DNA from: Tremella fuciformis
Taxonomy: Eukaryota > Basidiomycota > Tremellomycetes > Tremellales > Tremellaceae
Direction: 5' to 3'
DNA: 64,000 nt
Assembly: GCA_032768795.1 (NCBI GenBank)
Contig: CP136494.1
Location: 372,001 to 436,000 of the forward strand
Each line of letters opens with the position of its first letter. Position 1 is the stretch's first letter. The notes below the pieces were generated by a model, which saw only the letters and a list, made by a program, of their open reading frames with translations, was not told the origin of the DNA and ran no database searches. This document shows positions 35,001-43,897 of the stretch, one piece after another. A program made the translations under genes and the position numbers.

Positions 35001-36241
35001 CTTGAGCGAGCTGCCCGCCTTCAGCTCGATCTTCATGTCATACGCTCGGTGTGGCGCGAGGGTCTCGACGCCTTTCCTGGGGTGGAAGACGTCGAGAAAC
35101 TCCAGGTACTGGTCAGGAACGCTGGCGGCAATCAGCTGAATCTCAGCCTCAGACAGTTCGGCGGGCGGCTCGAAAGAGGGCCATGAGCTGAGCTCGTCCA
35201 ACTGGTCGAACCTAAGCGAGCTCGGCGAGTCCGTGCTGACCGCGCATAGTTTCAGCTCCTCAGCAACCGCGACGAATGGCCAGCGGCATGGATGGGTCAC
35301 GGGGATAGAGTTTGAGCGGGAGAAGGCGCGTTTCTTTGTTCCCATCCGCCTCTTTCTGACTCGCTTCTTCCCCGGCTGCTGCTTCCTCAGCGAGGGCTCA
35401 GCGCTCGGCGACTGTCCTGCTCGATCATCCTCGGTCGACAAGCAGGGGGAAGGCAAGGTTGGAGGCAGCTCAGGATCAGCGGACTCGGTAGGGGCAGCGG
35501 GGCAAGGGTGAGAGCGGGGAACAGCGGACACAGGGGACTCGGTGGCGGACACAGCGGATGTGGGGAACTCGATAGACTCGGCGACTTCAGGGGACACAGT
35601 GGACTCGGTGGATTCAGGGGACACGGTGGAGCTCGGCGGCAGCGAGAGGGAGAGAGATAAAGGGGATGACTCGGCGACATTGGAAGTGGGAACGGGCTCT
35701 GCCCAACCTTGCGAGGATGCTCCCGTGACAGTTCCCTCGCCGAAGTCGATTACAACTCGGCGAGTTCGCAGCCACGGGTAGCCCAACACTGCATCAGCTC
35801 CATTCAAGCGCGTGAGCTCGAACCTTGCTGTGCCAGCATACTGGCCCACCTCGACTCGCTCGCGAGAGAAGTGAGTCAGCGGGCCATCAGACGACTCTAC
35901 TCCGTCGAACAAGGTGAGTCCGACGGGCTTGTCGTACGCATTGAGGGCAATGCGGTGTCGCTCGGCGAACGACTTGGCGAGGAAGTTAGCGGAGGCTCCT
36001 GAATCCAGGAGGATCTTCGCGGGATGCCCGCTGATGCGACCTGCAACAACAGCGTGCGTGGGGTTGTCTAGAAGCCTCTCAGAGGCTGCCCAACCTTGTG
36101 GGGAATCAGTGTGAGTCACGGGTATACGGGTATCATCGGTCTGGGATGAAGGAGAACGGGAACAGTCAGAGATTACGGTCGCGGCGAGTCGATGCGGAAA
36201 GGGATGATGCTCGCCGAGCTGAGGTCCACCATCCCTCAGGC
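32031..36241 (-). CDS. Gypsy G pol (PR-RT-RH-IN-chromodomain), about 1400 aa
   Basis: Frame is -1 relative to gag and stays open from the slippery site at 36242-36248 to the stop at 32031. No ATG was seen before the protease, so it is probably made as a Gag-Pol fusion. About 40 residues after the shift come protease (ILLDSGASANF), RT (WRMVVDYRHLN, VYIDDIIVH), RNase H, a Glu-rich linker, the integrase zinc finger (HEAILTGHPG ... CAVCQ), the D,D,E core (SMDFIEPLP, VSDRGSKF, VNQVLEQYL), the GPY/F region and a chromodomain (LEYLVEWLGFELTDEHATWEP). Unlike E and F, it keeps the Trp codon before RMVVDYR. No disabling mutation was found. Confidence 0.93.
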
Positions 36242-37501
36242 TTTTGGGGCCTGTCCCTGGGCGAGAATCGGGGGCAGCGGCCTCGGCTTAGCGGTGGGGC
36301 AGTTAGCCAGCTGGTGGCCGCCCTGCCCGCACCGCAAGCAGAGCCCGCTGTGCAAACGGCGCTCCCTCTCGGCCTCCGTCAGAGACCCATCGGGGTTGCG
36401 CGTTGACTTCAGCAAGTCTGACCCAGAAGGGCCCGAACTCGCCGAGGGCTCGCCGCGCTGCTCGCTGAGGCGAGCAGGCGGGAGCGACGCGCCCAAGCGC
36501 TCAGCCCATGGGCGTCGCGCTGGCGCTTCAGCCTTGGCATACTCCGGCTTGTGCTTTTCAGCCTTCGCCGCAGCAGCCTCCTCCAGCTTCCTCTCCTCCT
36601 CGCGATGACGGAGGCGATTGTCTAGAGGCACAATAAACTCGACGAGCTCGGTCAGCGAGTAGAACTCGCCGCGCTTAGCGATCTCGTCCTTAAGATGAGA
36701 CTTGAGCCCATGGATGGCCCAGTCCACAATCGCGACCTGATCAGTAAAACCAGCAACCGCAACAAGCTCCCTGACCTTAGCGAAGTGCTCGGCAGCTGAC
36801 TTGGTCTGCCGCAGCGCTCGAAGTTGTCGCTTTGCCGTACCCCGTTCGTCCGGGTCGCCGAAGGCGGACTTGAGGTACCTTTTGAACGCGTCCACCGTCG
36901 CGAGCTCGGCGGGTCGCGGCCGCATACCTACCATCGGCTCGACAGACTGAAGAGCCGGTCCCCGCAGGTACGAGATCATGAACGAAACCATGATCTCCTC
37001 CGACTGATACCTGCCCCCATGCAAACTGAACATCAGCTCGCACTGCAACAGGAACCCTTTCAGCTTGGCGGGATTCTCCCCAGAGAAGGTGTCAGGCTCC
37101 TTGACCTTCGGCTCCTTCGGCGCGCCGCTCGCTGAACTCGCCGGGCTGAACGAGGGAGCTCGCCCTCTTGGGCGGAGGAACTCTTCTTCCTCCTGAAGCT
37201 CGAGGCGGGCTTCCTCAAAGGCTTCGCGGCGGATATTCCACCGCTCGAGCTCTTTCAAGAAGAGCGCCATGCTCTCCGCATCACTGATGTTGGCGGGAGG
37301 TGCAGGCATTGGGCCCAAGCCTCGGCGAGCTCGCCGAGACTCTGACGCCCTGGGAGTGTCAGGCGGGGTAGCCCCGCCGTCTTCCTCCCTAGTCACGGTC
37401 ACGGCAGGGGGAATGGGTGGTGCAGGAGGCTCCTCCTCGGGCTCATTGAGCCTGGGGGATCTCCTGGGTAGACGAGAGGATTCAGGTGCGGAAGGAAACA
37501 T
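36236..37501 (-). CDS. Gypsy G gag, 421 aa
   Basis: Begins at the ATG at 37501, 95 bases inside the primer-binding site. The first 120 residues are Pro/Glu/Arg-rich. The retrotransposon gag domain covers about 130-315 (FSGENPAKLKGFLLQCELMF, FKRYLKSAFGDPDERGTAKR, LRQTKSAAEHFAKV). A charged linker and one CCHC knuckle (CLRCGQGGHQLANC near 395) follow. Only the domain plan and a few motifs match E gag, so G is a separate family. It ends GCC CCA AAA GCC TGA, which provides a canonical slippery heptamer for pol. Confidence 0.95.
   Translation of the reverse strand: MFPSAPESSRLPRRSPRLNEPEEEPPAPPIPPAVTVTREEDGGATPPDTPRASESRRARRGLGPMPAPPANISDAESMALFLKELERWNIRREAFEEARLELQEEEEFLRPRGRAPSFSPASSASGAPKEPKVKEPDTFSGENPAKLKGFLLQCELMFSLHGGRYQSEEIMVSFMISYLRGPALQSVEPMVGMRPRPAELATVDAFKRYLKSAFGDPDERGTAKRQLRALRQTKSAAEHFAKVRELVAVAGFTDQVAIVDWAIHGLKSHLKDEIAKRGEFYSLTELVEFIVPLDNRLRHREEERKLEEAAAAKAEKHKPEYAKAEAPARRPWAERLGASLPPARLSEQRGEPSASSGPSGSDLLKSTRNPDGSLTEAERERRLHSGLCLRCGQGGHQLANCPTAKPRPLPPILAQGQAPKA
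36242..36248 (-). promoter_or_regulatory. -1 frameshift slippery heptamer (C CCA AAA)
   Basis: Minus-strand reading in gag frame is GCC CCA AAA GCC TGA, giving X XXY YYZ = C CCA AAA one sense codon before the gag stop. The -1 frame from here is open into pol. No downstream pseudoknot was evaluated. Confidence 0.75.
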
Positions 37502-37595
37502 GATGAGGGGGTCTCAGGGGAGAGAGAGAGAGAGAGCTCGACGAGATGAACGAGGAGAAACAGGACTCAGCGGATTGGGTACGTGTCCGACGGTA

Positions 37596-37611
37596 GTAGT
37601 CTTCTCCCAAT
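37596..37611 (-). other. Self-priming primer-binding site of Gypsy G
   Basis: On the minus strand ATTGGGAGAAGACTAC begins two bases after the 5' LTR. It is perfectly complementary over 16 nt to an LTR site at 37959-37974, the predicted RNA 5' end. Same geometry as in E. Confidence 0.8.
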
Positions 37612-37613
37612 AC

Positions 37614-38111
37614 TGTCACGGCGACCGCCTTCTCTGTCCAGGGCCCGGCGGGCACGTACTCCGAACGATGGGCGTAGGCGGGTATGAGCGAGTTGGGCGA
37701 AGGGCTCAGCGAGGGACTCGCTGAGCTCGGAGAGGTGGGCGAGGAGCTCGGCGAGGGACTCGCTGAGCTCAAGGAGATGAACGGGTTGAGCGAGGGGTGC
37801 GGCGAGCGACTCGTTGAACTCGGCGAGCAGGAGGGTGAACTCGACGAGCGACAGCGAGTTGAGGGAGTTGGACGGGGTACTCGGCGGGGAACTCGGTGTC
37901 GCTGGCAAGCCAAGCGACGGGACGGAGCAGGCAGTCTACGTGTCTGCAGAGAACAACAATTGGGAGAAGACTACGGAACGTATCGCGCGCCCAGTCTTCC
38001 TAAGTATCCGTCGTCCCTCGGTGAGCTCGGCGAGTGATGCGTTGAATCAACGAGTCCGAGCTCCGTCTCCCCACGTGGCTTCCATGTGCTCTCCCTACGT
38101 CCGTCGTGACA
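37614..38111 (-). repeat. 5' LTR of Gypsy G
   Basis: 498 bp, near-identical to 29496-29993. The predicted transcript start at about 37974 lies roughly 140 bp from the upstream end; no clear TATA box was seen. Confidence 0.93.
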
Positions 38112-38974
38112 CTCGGATCCTTCTCCCGTCGAGATGCTCCCCTCCACGACGTCTTCTCCTACACCTGCGTTGTCCACGGCGGCCGGGAGAGCATCGGCTA
38201 CCTCAGACACCCCAAGATACCGGGTTGAGGCTGAACGCAGGCGAGAGGAGTACATGCCGCCAACAGGCAACACGCGACGACGCTTTGGGGTTGGGGAGAG
38301 GGGAGGCGGTATCGTCGGCAGGGGTGTGTTACCCGGGGAACCGGGCGACTCGACTCGACGCCGGCGGCGTGGGTTGATTGCCGGAGTCGGAGAGCGGGAT
38401 GGCGGAGGCAAAGAAGGCGGGGGAAGGAGAAGGATAGGCGAGCCGAGGGGGACGAGGGGATATGGCGGTATGATGGGGGATCCAGTCCCACCACCAACGT
38501 AGGGGCGAAGAGGCCGAGGCGAGACTGGCTCGAACGGCAGAGAGGGGGCTTCTCGATAGCGGCTTTCGCCAGCAAAAGCCGCGTCGGAAGCCTGGGAGGA
38601 CGAGGGCGAGGCGTCTGAGTAGCCGCTGGACGTAGAGGAGGTAGCACAGCTACTCTCCCTAGCGGCTCTGACGGTCCCCTGGTGCCGACGGATCTCGGCG
38701 TGTATGTCTGCTAGCGAGCGCAGAATCGCCGTACGACCTGGGCATCAATACAAGCAGTAGGGTGGCTCGACAATCACTCACCGCTAGGCGCAGCACTGGC
38801 CGCATCCGACCAGTCGAGCTCATCGACGAGTTCGTCGATCTCCTCGACCGGTGTGGGCTCCGGAGTTTGAGGACGGACCGCCCATTGAGGGAACAGTCGA
38901 GGAGGGGGAGCGTCGACAGCCGACTCGGGGGAGGATGGCGGCGTCGTGGGGCTGGGGGAAGGGGTTTTGGTCAT

Positions 38975-39714
38975 CGTGACCAGGCGTAGAGGTTGTCCTC
39001 GGAGGACGATTTTGAGGGAGGGATCGGTGGCGTTGGAGAACATATGATGCGTTGGAGTGGAGAGTTGGGAATGGACGGGACGAGTAGCCTCGTCGAGGGG
39101 GGGTTTATACCTTTTGGAGGGGACATGGCGGGGACGAGGGACAAGAGGGCACTTGACGACGAGAGCAGGCAACACGACTTTTCACGACAGTTTGGCAACT
39201 TGTTGCCTAGCAACGAGCAACATGATCGACAGAAGGGCGTAGCGCGGAGCGGCAATCACCGGTTATCTCGCGGCGACTGCCGCATTGGGCAATCTGACCC
39301 CGGCCTCGTGGCCGAGGTCGACTCGAGGTCGACTTACATACGCGCAAATTCCAGCATGAGACGCCTACAGCTCAGCAACGGGCAGGCTATCCAGCACAGG
39401 GATCACCCTCGACACCACGCGTGTCGGGACACATGCGGGCTGCACACTACCTGTGCCCGTGAGTCACTCCACGACGGCAACACAGCCTATGCCCCGACTA
39501 GCGCCTAGAAAGATAGCACCAGCTGCGCGAGACCTCGAGCGACCAAGAAGGACGGACCGTCGACGAGACCAGGCCCTGCTTACACACCCACAGACCCTCG
39601 GGATCAGCCCTGCGAGGAATGACCAAAAGATACGGCTTAGTGCGAGGCGGGAGCAAAGGCTCAGGCCATACAAGCTGCCCCGCCTCACCCGCCATCTCGC
39701 AGGAGCTCGATTTC
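38975..39714. other. E: region upstream of the antisense gene, before the 3' LTR
   Basis: About 740 bp between the antisense ATG (38974) and the purine tract. It must contain the antisense promoter if the gene is transcribed from inside the element. Short plus-strand frames here are not convincing. No clear TATA box was identified. Confidence 0.5.
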
Positions 39715-39728
39715 AGAGGGGGGCAGAG
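39715..39728 (+). other. Polypurine tract of Gypsy E
   Basis: AGAGGGGGGCAGAG directly abuts the 3' LTR. The last eight bases GGGCAGAG also precede the 3' LTR of G. This supports 39729 as the true end of E despite the 8.6-kb insertion. Confidence 0.85.
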
Positions 39729-40132
39729 TGTCACGTCGGCCACGCCTCCAGGATCACCAAAGCACGCCTACAAGCCTCGTTCCAGCCCAGCACGCCTGTC
39801 AGACACGTGAGCCTATCGTCGATCCTCGAGTAGCCTCGACGACGCTCGAGTAGCCTCGACAACTCTAGAGCTCGAGCCTCGTCGATGGTGTTTCAAGGAG
39901 AAAGCCCAAGGCGGTGCAGAGGAGGGCACGGGTGATATATATACAAGTCCTCACCCGTAGACCGTCCTTAGCACCGTGGTATTGAGTCCCATGGATAGAA
40001 AGTAACGGCGCAGCCGTGTTGTCGACGCACGAGAGGCTGTAGGACACACCTTCTCGTGGAGGACAGAGACAGATCGACAGACAGCACGTGTGAGAGGGCC
40101 TATCAGTGGACGACCGGCCTGGGCCCGTGACA
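39729..40132 (+). repeat. 3' LTR of Gypsy E
   Basis: 404 bp, near-identical to 22644-23047. It is joined at 40133 directly to Copia C at a site in gag. Confidence 0.92.
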
Positions 40133-43100
40133 GAGGACAAGCGAAGAAGGCAAGAGAGCAGATGGAGTCAGGAGATGACTCATCGAGTGAGAACAAGAGA
40201 GGCTCGTCGAGGGAGACAAAGGAGGAAGGCTACTATGCGACGGAGATTGCACTACACGCCAACGACAACCTCCCATCCACCTCCATCATCATTGACAGCG
40301 GTGCCACCAGTCCATTCATCAAGGACAAGCACCTTCTCTCACATCTCACCAAACTCGACAAGGCCGTCAAGATCCAAATTGGAGACGGATCGATTGTCGA
40401 GGCTACACACTCCGGCCGCCTCACCTTCAACAACGTATGGTACAACAACGCCCTCTACGTTCCATCATTCTCGCACAACCTCCTCTCGACACAGCGCCTC
40501 GGTCCGTACACAGGGACACACTGGTGCTTCTCGAAGGACTCGGCTACATTGGTCGAGAAAGGGAAGGTCATCCTCCGGGGCAAGAAACTTGGCAACCTAT
40601 GGGTTGTAGACGACACACCGGTACGCACCACCTCGCGCATTCACCGAGCACTTCAGGCAATAGAAAACACTGAAGCCGAAGACACTCGCCTCCTCACCTG
40701 GCACAAACGCCTAGGTCACTCGAACATGAGGAAGGTGTGGGAGCTCGGGAAAGAGGGGAAGCTAGGCGCAAAGTGGACAGGGTCATTTCGGAGAGTCAAA
40801 TGCATGGATTGCCTGAAAGGGAAGGCAACGCGCTCGGCATCTCTACCTAACCCTCGTCGAGCCAGCAAGCCCCTCGTCGAGGTATCAGTCGATCTATGGG
40901 GACCAGCGACCGTCCAGTCGAGAGAAGGCTTCCAATACTTCCTCACCTGCTATGACGACCACAGCAAATACGTGCAGGCCATACCACTCAAGAAGAAGTC
41001 GGATGCAGCCAAAGCACTGCAAGACTATATCAAGTTGGCAGAGAATCAGCTTGATCGAACAGTCAAGACCATCCGCTCAGACCAAGGAGGCGAATTCACG
41101 AGCAAGGAATTCAGCCACTGGTGTAAAAGCAAGGGAATTGAGCACACCCTCACGCCGACCGACGCACACAACCAAAACAGTCGAGTCGAGCGCGTCCATC
41201 TTACCATCCTCAATGACATCCGGACATGTCTTGCGGACTCGAACTTGCCAACCCAGTTCTGGGTAGATGCACTGCGATATGTAGTCTTCACTCGGAACAG
41301 GCTACCAGGCTCCCACGCGAAAATCCCGATAACGCTCTTCCGACCAAACCACGACATCGACCTGCAGTACCAGGGGATGCAGCCATTCGGCCATCACTGC
41401 ATCTATCGAGTTGTGAACCCCGCATCGAAGCTCGACGAGCGGGGACAATGCGGTCGACTGCTGGGATACACAGAAGGGAGCTGGGGCTACAAGGTGCTGA
41501 CCCAATCCAACAGGGTCATCACAAGCCGAGACGTCACATTCATCACGGGCAGGAAGACAACGCCCAGTTCAGATGAACCACGACAGATCCTGGAGCCGCC
41601 TCAACCTGGATCTCGACAACCATCGACGAGCCTCGACGAGGATGACGATACATCCATCGAGCTGAACGAGATAGTCAAGGCAGGGGAGGCACCAGAAGAA
41701 GAGGAACAAGGGGAAGAGATGGACGACATACCTCCCCAAGCCGTACCCAGGCAAGGAAGAGGCTGGGTCAATGAGTACATCCGAGAGGATGCACCGAGCC
41801 CGGAACCGAATCCCGACAACGGACCAGAGGATCCCGATCATCGACTAAACGAGCCCACAGCGGCCGATGCAGATGAGCCAAGACGGTCGGGGAGACTAGC
41901 AGGCCAAGAACCTAGTCATCACCCTCTGCACGACATCGACATGGACTATAACCGAGTAGCTATAGAGCACGCGTTATCAGCCCAGTCACTCAACAACCCC
42001 CAGTCATACACCGAAGCTCGTCGAGCCACAGACTGGGAGGATTGGAAATCGGCCATGGACGAGGAGATGGGAAAGATGGAGAAGTACGGAGTGTGGGAGA
42101 TGGTCCCCAAGGAGAATCACCGTACTCTTACAGGCAAATGGGTATTCACTCGCAAGATCGACGGGGACACGGGCAAAGCGAGTCAGCACAAGGCCAGATT
42201 CGTCGTGAGAGGATTTCAACAGGTCTCAGGACGAGATTTCGACGAACTCTTTGCTTCGGTCACCCACAAGTCATCATTTCGCCTATTCCTCTCCATCGTC
42301 AACTACCTCGACTGGGAATGCGACCAAATAGACATCATTGGAGCATTCCTCAAGGCCAACATCGACAAGGACATCTTCATCGAGCCACCAGAAGGTAGCG
42401 ACATCGCCGCCGGATACGTCCTGCATCTCCGGAAATCACTATACGGTCTCCGACAATCACCGCACTTGTTCAACAAGCGCCTCAACGAGTTCCTACGGGA
42501 GCTAGGCTTCAAACCGACCCTAGCGGATCCATGTATCTACTCGCTGCGACAAGGACACAAGCGGTGTATGATCTCAGTCCACGTTGACGACATGCTCATT
42601 GCCGGCAACGATCGATCAACAATTGACGAGATCAAACGGAAGATCAACAAGGAACTCGAGTGCAAGGACCAAGGACCGGTCTCTTACTTCCTCGGTATCA
42701 ACATCTACCGAGATAGGCCAAACAAGAAGATGTACCTGTCACAAGAGCACTACATCGAAGCAGTTCTTCAACGCTTTGGTGAAGCCGGCAAAGCCTGCAA
42801 GACAATCTTGCCTGACGCAAAGCTCGTCGAGGCTACGCCAAAGGAGGTCGACGAGGCTCGAGATAAACCATTTCCAGCACTCGCCGGGTCAATCCTCTAT
42901 ATTGCCACGATCACCCGACCCGACATCGCCTACGCAGCATCACTGCTCTGTCGCTTCATCAGCAAATGGTCACTCACACATTGGAGGGCTGCGAAGCACC
43001 TGTTAAGGTATCTGCGAGGGACATCCGATCTCGCGCTCACCTTCGACGCACATGCAGGAAGGAGAGCACTGCTAGGCTGGGCGGACGCAGACTGGGGCGG

Positions 43101-43560
43101 ATGTCTCGACACACGTCGATCCACAACCGGCTACGTCTTCACCACATACGGAGGCATCGTGTCATGGAAAAGCAGGCGACAACCAACAGTCGCAATCTCG
43201 ACGACACAGGCAGAACTCCTGGCATCAACAGAAGCGGGCAAAGAGGCAATATGGCTCAGGCAACTATTGAACGACCTCGACCTAGGCATAGATGGAGCAG
43301 TGCCCATCTACAACGACAACAATGGAGCCATTCAACTGGCCAAACATCAACACGGGTTCAAATTGAACAAAGCATTCGACATGCGAGCCCAGTGGATACG
43401 AGAGCATCAAGCCGGTGGACTGCTTGAGCTCAAATACACACCAACGGACAGCAATCGAGCCGACATCCTGACCAAGAACCTTTCAGCCGAGAAGACGAGA
43501 CAGCTCCGGCAGTTACTGGGCTTGGGAAGACAAGGAGAAGCAGAGCAGCAGAGTCAATAG
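40133..43560 (+). pseudogene. Copia C polyprotein lacking gag
   Basis: About 1140 codons remain open, from the end of gag to the stop at 43560. Protease (DSGATSPF), integrase (SDQGGEF, NQNSRVERVH), RT (YGLRQSP, VDDML) and RNase H (WADADWGG) motifs are all kept. There is no native start: the open frame runs back into the E LTR and would begin at a non-ATG codon. Capsid is missing, so the copy is not autonomous, though no stop codon has accumulated in pol. Confidence 0.9.
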
Positions 43561-43579
43561 ACATGCTCGCGAGGGGAGG

Positions 43580-43897
43580 CAACGGAAATAGGTGGTACAC
43601 TCACATGAGCTTGACTCATCCTCGAGTAGCCTCGTCGAGGCACACACATCCTCGACGAGGTTGTGCCTCGACGAGGTTCAACCTCGACAAGGCAGGGAAG
43701 CCGCCACCAACGATAACTCCGCATATAACGCCGGCACCCTCGACAACCTTGTAGAATGCCGCCGCCTGTTGCCCTTCTCATCACTCATAGCAAGTGCTGA
43801 GCGGGCAACAGGTGAGTCTGAATGCATCACTCATAGCAAGTGCTGAGCGGGCAACAGGTGACCGGAATCCCATTGCCTCAGAGCCAAGATTCCGTCG
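43580..43897 (+). repeat. 3' LTR of Copia C
   Basis: 318 bp with the first CG of the terminus changed to CA and several substitutions, including in the 16-bp units. The duplicated segment now reads CAGGTGAGT where other copies read CAGGTAAGT. Confidence 0.92.

Larger units (their letters stand above)
29496..38111 (-). mobile_element. Gypsy chromovirus G, complete, 8616 bp, nested in E
   Basis: LTRs of 498 bp at 37614-38111 (5') and 29496-29993 (3') differ by about one base by eye. They begin TGTCACGGCGACC and end GTCGTGACA. The element is flanked by a perfect CTCGG duplication (29491-29495, 38112-38116). Internal order on the minus strand: self-priming site, gag, -1 slippery site, one uninterrupted pol with chromodomain, then a region holding a plus-strand (antisense) spliced gene, a short purine tract ending GGGCAGAG, and the 3' LTR. 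All parts look intact, so G is a strong candidate for an autonomous, recently active element. Confidence 0.95.
28666..38974 (-). pseudogene. Antisense spliced gene of Gypsy E, disrupted by element G
   Basis: Reads opposite to gag-pol. Reconstructed exons: 38974-38782; 38737-38112 continuing at 29490-29385 once G and one target duplication are removed; 29345-29290; 29241-28666. The three introns (44, 39 and 48 bp) have GTGAGT, GTACGT and GTGCGT donors and CAG acceptors. Exon lengths sum to exactly 518 codons plus stop, and the frame is intact across the G insertion. The N-terminus has an acidic patch (EEIDELVDELDW) and a long Pro/Ser-rich region. The last exon has a six-Cys cluster (C-X2-C-X6-C-X11-C-X2-C-X5-C; CQRCR...C...CYTC...C) like a Zn2Cys6 module. 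It ends in a helix (DRAYHVEEARRHARLLGLDL) also seen in the G protein. Function unknown; a DNA/RNA-binding regulator is an inference. Confidence 0.8.
22644..40132 (+). mobile_element. Gypsy chromovirus E, full length but split by two later insertions
   Basis: 5' LTR 22644-23047, gag, pol with chromodomain to 28525, an antisense gene region, a purine tract (39715-39728) and a 3' LTR 39729-40132. LTRs are TG...CA with TGTCACG/CGTGACA ends. Two later events interrupt it: a solo Copia LTR at 25574-25891 inside reverse transcriptase and the complete chromovirus G at 29496-38111 inside the antisense gene. Without both (and their duplications) the element is about 8.55 kb, close to G (8.6 kb). Flanks are GAGGG on the left and GAGGA on the right. 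The right flank is Copia gag and the left is not, so at least one end has been rearranged. Pol contains two in-frame TGA codons. Confidence 0.88.
40133..43897 (+). mobile_element. Copia C, 5'-truncated copy with 3' LTR
   Basis: Begins within the gag-protease linker at the E LTR boundary and keeps the remaining polyprotein, purine tract and 3' LTR (43580-43897). More diverged from A, B and D than they are from one another. The 5' LTR and most of gag are gone. The right flank is the broken RNase H region of Gypsy F, so C or its parent probably integrated into F. Confidence 0.9.

Noticed and set aside
40090..40132. N-terminal extension of Copia C polyprotein into upstream DNA
   Set aside because: These codons are E LTR sequence read through the junction, not part of the Copia gene.
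22639..40137. GAGGG/GAGGA as a true 5-bp duplication of Gypsy E
   Set aside because: One mismatch, and the two flanks belong to unrelated sequences, so it may be chance.
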